DNA of 22,464 nucleotides from an uncultured Dorea sp. (GCA_910579015.1 CAJTRO010000053.1:1-22464); one strand, 5' to 3'. Positions 15,334 through 22,464 are shown, counted from the first letter of the stretch. Notes: generated by a model not told the origin, from the letters alone. Program-made: numbers and translations.

Positions 15334-15434
15334 CAATACCATAATACTGTTTTTTCTTTTGGCTTCTTTCCTTCCAGATAATAATCTGCCGAAATATCAT
15401 CTTTTGTCTTTTTTATGTTTTTTAAGATTACCAT
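15333..15434 (-). CDS. 33-residue remnant of a small phage protein
   Basis: ATG at 15434 opens 33 codons: N-terminal MVILKNIKKTKDDISADYY, then a short link and the ending PKEKTVLWY. From memory, phages of this group often carry a protein of about 75 residues here with a similar beginning and a closing Trp-Tyr; this copy looks like one with the middle lost. There is only a weak ribosome site (AGGG, 14 bases away). The stop is the first arm of the terminator-like hairpin. Whether it is translated is uncertain. Confidence 0.4.
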   Translation of the reverse strand: MVILKNIKKTKDDISADYYLEGKKPKEKTVLWY

Positions 15435-15452
15435 AATATTTCATTACCCTAT

Positions 15453-15635
15453 TCAGTCTACAACTTCTGGAAGTTCCTTTCCCTGCCTGATCGCTTCCCT
15501 GATATCACGCACATATTCTTCATATTCATCAGCTCCGTACTCTAACTCCATGTACCCCCATGGATATCCCCCAAACATCTCCTTGTATTCTTTATTCAGC
15601 TGTTTAAGCTCTTCTGTATCTTTTCCATACCACAT
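15453..15635 (-). CDS. 60-residue acidic protein coupled to the minor capsid gene
   Basis: The ATG shares one base with the stop of the minor capsid gene (TAATG), so translation is probably coupled. The product is small, strongly acidic and aromatic, with TEELKQLNKEYKEMFGGYP, then WGYMELEYGADEYEEYVRDI and a helix ending GKELPEVVD. I do not recognise a family with certainty. It shares the A+T-rich composition of the adjacent metallopeptidase-like domain, and probably arrived with it. A role as an inhibitor or partner of that domain is a guess from size, charge and coupling. Confidence 0.65.
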   Translation of the reverse strand: MWYGKDTEELKQLNKEYKEMFGGYPWGYMELEYGADEYEEYVRDIREAIRQGKELPEVVD

Positions 15636-17368
15636 TATTTCATCACCGCCTTAATAATACGCTCAAACTCTCTTGTTGTTTCTGGTAAAAGCTCCATCAA
15701 AACACTTAATACCCTTTCATCTCCAGAATAATACATCCTTCCATATTGAGCCCATGCTTCTTTCTGTAAGTTTCCTGGAATTCTCCAATACTCCATAGAA
15801 TGTCGATATCCTAAATTAACTTTTCCTCCTGTCAGTCCATGAATGATGTCAGATATCCCTCTATACTCTTGTTTTACAACGAATCCTTCTACAGATTCGT
15901 CAAACATATCTGGATATTTTGAGTATAACACATCTTGAATGAATTTTCCATCACTCATACTCTGCAACCTGGCATAATCCGATGATAATTCTTTTTTTAG
16001 CATCCCGCTCTTAGTTATTCCGTAAGTTCTGTCAATTTCATGAAATAATTCATGTGCGATTGTACTTTGATCTGCTTTTTCAACCAGATAAACTACTCCA
16101 TCCTTCTGACTAAAGTAAGAACGTCGCTTCTTGGAAGCTTTGAATTGTACACGTTTGTATGACTGTTGTAAAAGTTGGTATATATCATCATCTTCTACAT
16201 TAAGTAAGCTGCGATAAAATTCTTTTGATCGCTCTTTTATGGTATTATCCATCCCCTTTAATAACAGACTAAAATTCTTATCTGTAAGTTTTTTTAATAC
16301 TTTCCTCCATTCTATGGCTTTTCCCCGATACCGTCTCTTATCCTCCTCATCTAAAGAATGCTTTACCAGTCTGTCATATTTGTCAACTTGTTGCTTTGCG
16401 TGCTGGATCTTTTGTTCATTCCGGTAATCCTCTGCTATCTGATCCAGCTCTTTCCTGGTGTATTTGCTATCAGGCGGAGTGCTGATCCCTTCAAAATACG
16501 TCGTATGGCTGTCCTTGCATCGTGGATGATAAAGTCCCGCGGAAATCGCACTGCTTATTAACGGATACTTTAGTCCAGTTACAGGCGATATCCCGTCTTT
16601 ACTCCCGCCAGACCACACATCGTCGATCAGGATCTTCCCACAGAACGGCAGGCACTTCGGACACGGATTGCCCCTCTTATTCACAATAACAGTCGTGATG
16701 CCCCATTCCTGGCGTTTCAGCCCTTCCCCTTGCAGATATGCCCTTTTGCTTGCCGTGCGAAGAGCCATATCAGCATAATCCTGCAATGTATGCATGGCTC
16801 CGTTGGCATATACGACACATTTCAGCCCTGCCGACAGCATGTCTCTGGTTGCCATATCCACAGCCTTTTCATAGGTTCCGGCTCCCGTGTTGGCATATAC
16901 CTGTGCGTTGAATATAGCTTTCCGGTACTGGTCATCCGCACGGCGGAGGATTGCAGTCTCTGCCTTCTCCATGTCATGCTCTACTGCACGGATCAGTGTC
17001 TCAAGCTTACGTTCGTTCAGCTTGAAGAACTCAGCCTGCATCGTATCCGGCATTCTCCTATAACCCAGGAAACCTGACTGGATCGCCTTCAGGATCTCTG
17101 TTTCCTGATCCATATATCCATGCTTACTCGCTTCACGGATAACCTCCCCGATCCGGCTGTTGATATCGGAGAACCGGCTTCCAAATTTCTTCTGGTTGGC
17201 TTTCTTGTATCTTTCCAGGGATTCTAACTGCATTGCCTGCCACATGGCCCATTGCTTATCCTCAGCAATCTCTTCTACATGATGCCGTTTCATATTCCGG
17301 AGCATGGACGCGATCAGTTCCTCCTCTATGGCGGCAAATGCATCCTCGATATCGTAGTCCCGCATCAT
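15635..17368 (-). CDS. Minor capsid protein with C-terminal HExxH metallopeptidase-like domain
   Basis: The 577-residue protein has two parts. Residues about 1-345 are the phage minor capsid protein 2 / Mu gpF-like head morphogenesis type: N-terminal helices, then GNPCPKCLPFCGKILIDDVW and AGLYHPRCKDSHTTYFEG, a cysteine/histidine-rich region, and a long helical linker. This part binds inside the head near the portal. Residues about 350-577 are an extension with AHELFHEID (His439, Glu440, His443) and a later KEAWAQYG (Glu537) that could be the third zinc ligand, as in zincin toxins. The extension is encoded by clearly more A+T-rich DNA (from about 16450 down). It could be a proteolytic effector ejected with the DNA. 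Confidence 0.83.
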   Translation of the reverse strand: MMRDYDIEDAFAAIEEELIASMLRNMKRHHVEEIAEDKQWAMWQAMQLESLERYKKANQKKFGSRFSDINSRIGEVIREASKHGYMDQETEILKAIQSGFLGYRRMPDTMQAEFFKLNERKLETLIRAVEHDMEKAETAILRRADDQYRKAIFNAQVYANTGAGTYEKAVDMATRDMLSAGLKCVVYANGAMHTLQDYADMALRTASKRAYLQGEGLKRQEWGITTVIVNKRGNPCPKCLPFCGKILIDDVWSGGSKDGISPVTGLKYPLISSAISAGLYHPRCKDSHTTYFEGISTPPDSKYTRKELDQIAEDYRNEQKIQHAKQQVDKYDRLVKHSLDEEDKRRYRGKAIEWRKVLKKLTDKNFSLLLKGMDNTIKERSKEFYRSLLNVEDDDIYQLLQQSYKRVQFKASKKRRSYFSQKDGVVYLVEKADQSTIAHELFHEIDRTYGITKSGMLKKELSSDYARLQSMSDGKFIQDVLYSKYPDMFDESVEGFVVKQEYRGISDIIHGLTGGKVNLGYRHSMEYWRIPGNLQKEAWAQYGRMYYSGDERVLSVLMELLPETTREFERIIKAVMK

Positions 17369-17601
17369 GCACCGCCTTTTTGCCCCTTGTTGGAAAGTAC
17401 GCGGAAGCCCTGTCTTTTGAACTGGCGCGACAGGGCTTTTAGCTGTGTCATACTCTTGCAGATATCATATCTAAGCTCCGCGTAATCGCCTTTTTCTATC
17501 GCATAAATCCCAAACGGCACCTTGTCACTGGCTATTTTTAGGAGCCCCTGATACTCTTTGCGCCCCATCCCGTACATCCGGTTTGCTACTTTGACTCGCA
17601 T
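17365..17601 (-). CDS. Small phage protein overlapping the portal gene
   Basis: The 78-residue protein starts at ATG 17601 behind GAGGAGGGAATGAGTA, which lies inside the portal gene; the two genes share 77 bases in different frames. It ends in a 4-base overlap with the minor capsid gene. It contains EYQGLLKIASDKVPFGIYAIE and MTQLKALSRQFKRQGFRV and is basic at the C-terminus. Later ATGs at codons 9 and 11 would shorten the overlap but lack comparable sites. The family occurs between portal and minor capsid genes in related phages; the function is unknown. Confidence 0.65.
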   Translation of the reverse strand: MRVKVANRMYGMGRKEYQGLLKIASDKVPFGIYAIEKGDYAELRYDICKSMTQLKALSRQFKRQGFRVLSNKGQKGGA

Positions 17602-19270
17602 TACTCATTCCCTCCTCAATAAAGCTTTCTGCATTTTCTCTGGATATTCCCAAAGTTGCAGTAATAATGGAGATTGCCTCGCTTCTGGTCACGCTTCCTT
17701 CTTTCACCATCTTAATAACATTCATAAGAGAAGCTATTTGCGCACCATTCAATTTTACATTGCCTTCTTCGACACCTTCGTTTACTTCAAATTCACCAGC
17801 TGCCATATTAATGCCTGGTTCTTCCATCTCAGCTATACCCTGCTCTGCCTTTAACCTGGCAATCTCTTCCCGTTTCCAATTGTCATCCTTAGAATCCCCA
17901 TACAATTCTTCCACAGAAGCCTCAATACTCATAATCCCGCCTTGCTTGCCTTTTGCCACAGTCTCTACCTGGCTTTCGAAAGAAGGATTCGCATACTCCC
18001 CGAATGGAAGATTAACCTCCACTTCTTCGATCGCCTGTCTATGAAGAATATGATAGGCATTGATACTGGTTGACACCAATTCAGGGATAGTCTCCTGCAA
18101 GGCTTCTATGATAGCATCACGTGTATATAATGTCGTTTTCTCCTTTTCCCTCTGCGCCTCCGCATTGTCCAGCTTCTTCACGTCAATCCCCAGTGTAGAA
18201 GGACTTAGTACCCCCTGTAGACAGAGATCCAATGCAGTTACATAACTTGCAAGATAACTTTCATGCGGTATATCTGGCTGCTCGGTCGTGACCTCGTTCT
18301 TCTGCCCTTCTCTCATGTCCCCGTCTGCCGCGAAATACCGGTTGTCAAACGGATTCGGCTTGATGATCTGCCCGGTTTCCGGATCATGGGGAACGAGACA
18401 TTCCGGTATGTACGTCTTAGCCCTTCCGGCTCTGAGCGCATCCATCCATTGACTCCATGCTTCATCCAGAGCGTCGAAGCTGTCTGTCTTCCCGTCGAAG
18501 ATTGATCCTCCGCGTCCTTCGAACTTAGTATTCTCATAGATCTGCATCGGAACTGCCAGGATCACATTCTTATCAAATGTAATATCATGGATTGCTTTCG
18601 TCGCATCCAGGGCGCTTAGTGCGACTTCCTCTTCACCGCGGTACAAATGATTCTTGATATATCCATGCCCATAATGCTCGTGAAGCGTGTACTTCTGCAT
18701 CTCCAATGTATATTCTGTCTTGAAAACTACCTCTTTCAGCCGTCCCCGGTGCAGGACAATATCAATCTTCTCCCCCGGGTACCATTCCAGGATCGGATAC
18801 TGGCTTACATCCGTATCTATTGTGACCTTATAGGCACCGTCACCGATAAACAGCACTTCTTTCAGAGATTTTTCAAATTTCTTGCGGAATTTATTATCCT
18901 TTTCTATTTCCTCCCATAACTGCCTCTGTCTGTCATCCCCGAACTCAAAGTCGTTCATATCGGAAATGATGATGCTGTTCAGGGTTCTGACCATAAGCCC
19001 CGGCAGGCCGGTATGGATCTTGCGCATCTCCATCCCCCGGCTGCATCGGCTTGCCCAGAACTTTGTCTTGTCGGCATATTCCGGATTCTGCTGGTACATC
19101 TGCTCAAGCTCATTGCCGTCCCCGCGGTACCAGATACGGTTCCTTATTGCGGTCAGTTCGAAGTCCATCACCTCATTGATCTGGATGCTGTAAGGGTTTG
19201 AGGGCGTAATCTGCAACCAGCTCCGGATCCCTTTTCTAATATTGTCGTTCATTTTATCCAACCACCTCAT
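17525..19270 (-). CDS. Portal protein (SPP1 gp6-like)
   Basis: The 581-residue protein starts in an ATGA overlap with the terminase gene. It has the SPP1 gp6/HK97-type portal pattern: an N-terminal wing with QINEVMDFELTAIRNRIWYRG, RTLNSIIISDMND, the KEVLFIGDGAYKVTID strand region, SQWMDALRAGRAKTYIPE, and the stem/crown helices after SPSTLGIDVKKLDNAEAQR. It forms the 12-subunit channel through which DNA is packed and released. The C-terminal acidic tail (residues about 495-581) is variable in the family and here overlaps the next gene. Confidence 0.9.
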   Translation of the reverse strand: MRWLDKMNDNIRKGIRSWLQITPSNPYSIQINEVMDFELTAIRNRIWYRGDGNELEQMYQQNPEYADKTKFWASRCSRGMEMRKIHTGLPGLMVRTLNSIIISDMNDFEFGDDRQRQLWEEIEKDNKFRKKFEKSLKEVLFIGDGAYKVTIDTDVSQYPILEWYPGEKIDIVLHRGRLKEVVFKTEYTLEMQKYTLHEHYGHGYIKNHLYRGEEEVALSALDATKAIHDITFDKNVILAVPMQIYENTKFEGRGGSIFDGKTDSFDALDEAWSQWMDALRAGRAKTYIPECLVPHDPETGQIIKPNPFDNRYFAADGDMREGQKNEVTTEQPDIPHESYLASYVTALDLCLQGVLSPSTLGIDVKKLDNAEAQREKEKTTLYTRDAIIEALQETIPELVSTSINAYHILHRQAIEEVEVNLPFGEYANPSFESQVETVAKGKQGGIMSIEASVEELYGDSKDDNWKREEIARLKAEQGIAEMEEPGINMAAGEFEVNEGVEEGNVKLNGAQIASLMNVIKMVKEGSVTRSEAISIITATLGISRENAESFIEEGMSNASQSSKPDVRDGAQRVSGAPKNSQ

Positions 19271-20634
19271 TTCATATCCTCCATTTCAAATCCAATCATA
19301 TTCCGATAGGGTATCCACGAATATTGATTCGCGTTAATCGTATGGTCGTTCCGGTCCTCCGGCTCATCCTTCTCATCGTCCCAACTGTAACGGTCCAATT
19401 CAGATAAATGCTCGATACAAGTATCTACAACCAGGTAACACCCCTGCTGGATCCAACCGAGTTGCAGCTTGATCCTGTCTAAGATCTCCACCCTTTTGTA
19501 TGCGTCTATGAAATTATACAAACAGCCATGAAGCCTCTTATACTTCCTCAATTCTGTTATCGTTGCCTGATCAGCAGAATCTATGAACACATCTTTTGCG
19601 AACCCCCATTCCTTTCTGCATCTTTCCAGAAACTCCACAAATCTCACAGCCGTATCAGAAGGCGCAAGAGGCTGATCCAGATCAGCATTGCTGTACACCT
19701 TTTCTTCCAGAGTGATAAGTTTTCTATCTTCTGTGATCCCCTGAAAGATCATTGCTATGGTATCTGGTGACTTGGAAGAATAAGATGTATCCAATCCGGC
19801 AGAGAATTTTTTGAATCTCAGTTTCCCGTTCTCTATCTGTTTCTTCACCCATGTCTTTGTTACCGTGTGCTTCTTGCGGTCGAAATTAGGAAAGATCAGT
19901 CCGGTTGCTTTGCCCCTTAATCCCTGGATCTTATTCTTCCAGATCTTTGTGCCTTTTGGAGTGTTCCTGATGATCTTCTCCAGCTTCTCCTCCTCCAGCC
20001 CCAGGTTATGGACAAAAGAAAAGAACCAATGCACCCAGCCGGGCTTTGGCTCTTCTTTTAATTCATCCTTTATTTCCTGTGGTGTTTCCTCTTCCCACTT
20101 TGGCAGCGGTCTGCTGCAGTTGATATAATCCTTATACACTTCCAGACTCGGATCGTCCGGATTCAGTGTGGCCATCATGTAATCACAGCGCATAGACGCC
20201 TCACGGACAAAATCTATATCCGCCGTGTTGATCTCATCAATATACAGACAGCCATACTGACCGCCTAGCGCTTTCTTCCATTTCTTCTTGTTGCCGTAAC
20301 CGAGCACATAGATCGTCTTATCACCATTCGATGTATGGAACTTAAGATGAGGGATCTTGTCATCCTTCGTCCCGCTCCCGTTATATTCCACAAGCACACC
20401 GAAATCATCCAGGATACCGAGATCCTTGTTGATAATGTTCTTCTCCGCAGTACCTGTATCATCCGCGGCTATGATATGCAGCTTCTTCGGTGACTCTGCA
20501 ACCTTCAGCATGAACTTAAACAGGCCGACCGTTGTCTTTCCCGCTGCTGTAGTCCCCTCCAGGAACTCCACAGGGGCATCGCACCGAAGAAATGCTTTGT
20601 ATTTCTCTGATAAAAGCAGTCTCTCTGTGCTCAC
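19267..20634 (-). CDS. terL: Terminase large subunit
   Basis: The 455-residue protein is the ATP-driven packaging motor and headful or site-specific nuclease. The Walker A-like loop is GTTAAGKTT at residues 27-35, the Walker B motif CLYIDE at 129-134 with Glu134 as the likely catalytic residue. The RNase H-like nuclease has the expected acidic residues Asp282 (AGLDTSYSS), Asp352 (FIDSADQ) and Asp430 (NDHTINAN). The order ATPase then nuclease and the length fit the Terminase_3/6 families. The gene starts at the stop of the small subunit gene and overlaps the portal gene by 4 bases. Confidence 0.95.
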   Translation of the reverse strand: MSTERLLLSEKYKAFLRCDAPVEFLEGTTAAGKTTVGLFKFMLKVAESPKKLHIIAADDTGTAEKNIINKDLGILDDFGVLVEYNGSGTKDDKIPHLKFHTSNGDKTIYVLGYGNKKKWKKALGGQYGCLYIDEINTADIDFVREASMRCDYMMATLNPDDPSLEVYKDYINCSRPLPKWEEETPQEIKDELKEEPKPGWVHWFFSFVHNLGLEEEKLEKIIRNTPKGTKIWKNKIQGLRGKATGLIFPNFDRKKHTVTKTWVKKQIENGKLRFKKFSAGLDTSYSSKSPDTIAMIFQGITEDRKLITLEEKVYSNADLDQPLAPSDTAVRFVEFLERCRKEWGFAKDVFIDSADQATITELRKYKRLHGCLYNFIDAYKRVEILDRIKLQLGWIQQGCYLVVDTCIEHLSELDRYSWDDEKDEPEDRNDHTINANQYSWIPYRNMIGFEMEDMK

Positions 20635-21074
20635 TATCCATCACCACGCATCTGCTCGATCAGGTCATCCAGTTTGGACTTCTCAATGTCCAGGCTGCCT
20701 GATACGTTGGTATCCTGTTTCGTTGTGTATCCGTGCTTCGACATCCAGAGCCCTGCCAGCTGAGCCGGGATCACCTGTAGTTCAAACTTCTTACGGGCAT
20801 CCACTTCGCACTCTTCCTTCATGCGCGTAACGATGTCAACAAACTTCTCATTTTCTGCATAATGCTGATAAAATGCAGAACGGGAGATTCCTGAGAATAC
20901 ACAGAATCCCTCAATCGTATACGTGATACTGCGCTTCAGCTCCCTGCTGACGAACTCAGAGTTTTTTGAGCTGAATTCATGGGTAAGGACAATCTGATTA
21001 TCACACTCCGCCTTGTATACTTCCCATGCTTCTTCTAATGCCTTTGCTGTCTTAAATTTTCTCGGCCTTCCCAT
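20634..21074 (-). CDS. terS: Terminase small subunit
   Basis: The frame is open from a TTG at 21092, but the ATG at 21074 has AAAGGTGG at the usual distance, so I use that (146 residues). MGRPRKFKTAKALEEAW at the N-terminus, ITYTIEGFCVFSGISRSAFYQHY as helix-turn-helix, then MKEECEVDARKKFEL and WMSKHGYTTKQD match the DNA-packaging small subunit family of Firmicutes phages, which recognises the packaging site and loads the large subunit. It is the first gene of the late operon and ends at the large subunit start. Confidence 0.88.
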   Translation of the reverse strand: MGRPRKFKTAKALEEAWEVYKAECDNQIVLTHEFSSKNSEFVSRELKRSITYTIEGFCVFSGISRSAFYQHYAENEKFVDIVTRMKEECEVDARKKFELQVIPAQLAGLWMSKHGYTTKQDTNVSGSLDIEKSKLDDLIEQMRGDG

Positions 21075-21118
21075 GAATCCACCACCTTTCAATTACATTC
21101 TATATTTTATTGTACAAG

Positions 21119-21152
21119 AAAAGAGCACTCCGCCGAAGCAAAGCGCCCTTTT
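21119..21152 (-). terminator. UUCG-capped hairpin in late leader (terminator/attenuator)
   Basis: As minus-strand RNA, the arms AAAAGGGCGCUUUGC and GCGGAGUGCUCUUUU pair over all 15 positions around a UUCG tetraloop; four pairs are G-U. The G-U pairs would be A-C mismatches in plus-strand RNA, so the structure belongs to the minus strand. The 3' arm ends in four U followed by CUUGU. It lies between the putative late promoter and terS, so it may act as an attenuator, or end early transcripts. Confidence 0.7.
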
Positions 21153-21195
21153 CCGAGTATGGAGGAAACCAAGATGTACATCATACACTCAGTTC

Positions 21196-21220
21196 AGTTT
21201 ATACTATAGCATTTTGAATC
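21196..21220 (-). promoter_or_regulatory. Putative late promoter
   Basis: The minus strand carries TATAGTATAA (-10 type, TATAGT at 21203-21208). No -35 hexamer matches the consensus at the right distance; instead the repeat array begins 12 bases upstream, covering the -35 position. This is the pattern of an activator-dependent promoter. The late regulator gene ends immediately upstream. Confidence 0.5.
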
Positions 21221-21247
21221 GGGACATGTGGGACATTCGGGACAAAC
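21221..21247 (-). repeat. Three tandem 9-bp repeats, candidate late-regulator operator
   Basis: On the plus strand GGGACA recurs at 21221, 21230 and 21239, an exact period of nine bases (GGGACATGT, GGGACATTC, GGGACAAAC). The array ends at the stop codon of the regulator gene and adjoins the -10 candidate, so it is a likely binding site for that regulator. The link is an inference from position. Confidence 0.65.
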
Positions 21248-21670
21248 TTAAATTTTTTCCATGAATCTTTGAAATTCCTTTTTCACACTCTCTCCCGTAG
21301 CTTTCCGCCCAAGCTTCGTTGCTGTCTGTTCCCAAGTCAACTCCTTGAATATCTTATACCTTATGATCCTCTGCATCCTGATCGGGATTGTCAGCATCCA
21401 TTCCTCCACCCGTCTCTTGATCTTCTCCGCACTCTCCTTTCTCTGCTCCAGAAGCTTCTCTTCCATACGGAGGCTGCTGTCATCCAGATAAGTAAAGGCA
21501 GTACCCTGAACTTTAAAATGCTGCGCCTGATAAGGGAAGCTTGGATTGCTTCCCTTTACGTTCGTCTGGATGACCGTCTTCTTTTTCTTTTTTAACCGCC
21601 GGATATCCTCTTCCGTCTCTTTTACAAGCGCACACGCATCTATGTAATCATTCAGGATCTTTTTGTCCAT
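21248..21670 (-). CDS. RinA/ArpU-like late transcription regulator
   Basis: The 140-residue protein has a charged, probably coiled-coil N-terminal half (ALVKETEEDIRRLKKKKKT, then SLRMEEKLLEQRKESAEKI) and a C-terminal sigma-70 region-4-like helix-turn-helix (IIRYKIFKELTWEQTATKLG then SVKKEFQRFMEKI). This is the layout of ArpU/RinA-type phage regulators that switch on the packaging and structural operon. It lies directly before the terminase genes, as usual. It overlaps the preceding gene by 23 bases. The N-terminal linker VKGSNPSFPYQAQHFKVQG is also typical of the group. Confidence 0.78.
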   Translation of the reverse strand: MDKKILNDYIDACALVKETEEDIRRLKKKKKTVIQTNVKGSNPSFPYQAQHFKVQGTAFTYLDDSSLRMEEKLLEQRKESAEKIKRRVEEWMLTIPIRMQRIIRYKIFKELTWEQTATKLGRKATGESVKKEFQRFMEKI

Positions 21671-22073
21671 GGCTTCTGCCCTCCCTTATTTCCTGAAAAT
21701 AAACCTGATTCTCTTTGATCCTGGGAACATAGAACCTGTTCTCCTGATAGCTCTCCACCTTGCGCACCTTCCCGAGAAGCTGTCGCGCCGAGTCCAATGT
21801 CTTTTTGTTCTGGGGATCCCTGGCAAACTCCACAACCGGGGACGTGATCTCGTATATATCCTTATATACCCTGCGCTCTATCCTGTTCTGGTGGATTCTC
21901 CTGCCGATCCGGTCGATCTTCTCAGGATCATGTTCAAACTCAATCGCGTGCGTCAGATCCTGGTGCCGTTTGTCCTCCTCCCCTACTCCGCTGTAAGCCA
22001 TAGAATTTAACTCCCTGCACTCGTCTATGAAGTCAAGGAAGCTCTTTATCTGCTCCGATATCTTTTTCTCCAA
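21648..22073 (-). CDS. Phage protein of unknown function
   Basis: This 141-residue frame starts at TTG 22073, with GGGGAG seven bases upstream, and overlaps both neighbours. The protein is charged and helical: QIKSFLDFIDECRELNSMAY, then a central ARDPQNKKTLDSARQLLGKV and a basic C-terminus. Proteins like this often precede the late regulator in Clostridia phages. I cannot name a function. TTG as a start is supported only by the ribosome site. Confidence 0.65.
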   Translation of the reverse strand: MEKKISEQIKSFLDFIDECRELNSMAYSGVGEEDKRHQDLTHAIEFEHDPEKIDRIGRRIHQNRIERRVYKDIYEITSPVVEFARDPQNKKTLDSARQLLGKVRKVESYQENRFYVPRIKENQVYFQEIREGRSHGQKDPE

Positions 22074-22254
22074 TCCCGATCTCCCCTTTTACGTCACACT
22101 TCTTAGCCATATACCTTAACACATCACAGCACTCGTATGTTTTCCGGACGAATACCTTGGCTGCCCTGGCATCCGGCTTCGCTTCTGCCATGCCTGCCAG
22201 ACGGCTCTTGCGGTCCAGACTGACAGTGTACTGGTTCCGGCGCCGTTTCCTCAT
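22033..22254 (-). CDS. Small basic protein, unknown
   Basis: The 73-residue protein begins with a basic stretch (MRKRRRNQYTVSLDRKSRLAG) and contains a Cys-Cys pair (YECCDVLRYMAKKCDVKGE). It overlaps its neighbours by 4 bases upstream and about 41 bases downstream. The position at the end of the early region suggests a small accessory or regulatory protein. No family is recognised, and the ribosome site is moderate. Confidence 0.55.
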   Translation of the reverse strand: MRKRRRNQYTVSLDRKSRLAGMAEAKPDARAAKVFVRKTYECCDVLRYMAKKCDVKGEIGIGEKDIGADKELP

Positions 22255-22454
22255 ACCTGAGATCCCCCGTGCCTTACAATATCAACTGCCCTGATCATAT
22301 GGCACTTGTCGCAGGAAATATCTGTATCTCTGTATGGACAACAGTCAAAATCATAGTTGCCGTCTCTTAACTCTTCCAGATCCTCCACAACCTTGTCCAG
22401 ATCATAGGCTGTCGGCTGTGCGTTAACCAATGCCTCCACATCTTTTGATGTCAT
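22251..22454 (-). CDS. Small Cys-rich phage protein
   Basis: The 67-residue protein starts at ATG 22454, ten bases from the window edge, so its ribosome site is not visible and the true start may be upstream. It has a helical N-terminal half (TAYDLDKVVEDLEELRDG) and a metal-binding-like C-terminal motif (DFDCCPYRDTDISCDKCHMI) with four Cys, then AVDIVRHGG. Such Cys-containing small proteins are common in early regions of Firmicutes prophages. The function is unknown. Confidence 0.6.
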   Translation of the reverse strand: MTSKDVEALVNAQPTAYDLDKVVEDLEELRDGNYDFDCCPYRDTDISCDKCHMIRAVDIVRHGGSQV

Positions 22455-22464
22455 ACAACTGCGC

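Noticed and set aside
15246..15401. Minus-strand frame of about 51 codons crossing the terminator-like hairpin (ending GAWPVTPK)
   Set aside because: It has an ATG but no ribosome site, overlaps the 33-residue frame and runs through the hairpin; all three frames are open here by chance over a short distance. Not excluded if conserved in relatives.
1..22464. CRISPR array, tRNA, rRNA, insertion sequence or diversity-generating retroelement
   Set aside because: I looked for spaced repeats, tRNA-like cloverleafs, transposase motifs and a reverse transcriptase near the variable fibre; none is visible. The variable tip is explained by inversion rather than by template-driven mutation.

Overview
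The window is the packaging, head and tail region of a temperate or prophage-type siphovirus. Almost all genes are on the minus strand, so the functional order runs from high to low coordinates. Dense AGGAGG-type ribosome binding sites, four-base gene overlaps, roughly 45-50% GC by eye, and a gene order typical of gut Clostridia phages suggest a Lachnospiraceae-like Firmicutes host. The host assignment is an inference from style, not from a marker gene.

Region by region (right to left). 22454-21248: end of the early region, with three small phage proteins of unknown function and a RinA/ArpU-like late regulator. 21247-21093: a control region holding three tandem 9-bp repeats at the -35 position of a putative late promoter, then a 15-bp UUCG-capped hairpin in the leader. 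21074-15453: small and large terminase, SPP1-type portal, a 78-aa protein, a minor capsid protein with an extra C-terminal HExxH metallopeptidase-like domain, and a 60-aa acidic protein coupled to it. 15452-15196: a noncoding-looking stretch with a 33-aa remnant ORF and a terminator-like hairpin. 15195-11752: scaffold, HK97-fold major capsid protein and head-tail connection proteins. 11749-7040: tail tube protein, tail assembly chaperone pair with an apparent programmed +1/-2 frameshift, a 51-aa zinc-ribbon protein apparently using ATT as start, tape measure and a distal-tail candidate. 7043-820: a tail-tip protein with a C-terminal S74 self-cleaving chaperone domain, and a 900-aa tail fibre.

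The most interesting system is at the left end. The fibre gene enters a 16-bp sequence (1099-1114) that recurs inverted at 520-535 (15 of 16 identical, in the same codon frame). Beyond the left copy, on the plus strand, lies a start-less open frame encoding a different, H-type-lectin-like tip. The 5' part of a tyrosine recombinase gene (1-451) flanks the segment. Inverting 520-1114 would replace the last 92 residues of the fibre with 83 residues of a different fold, keeping the frame. This looks like a two-state, recombinase-driven receptor-binding switch. Most other genes are standard morphogenesis genes. Lysis, integration and early replication genes are not in the window.
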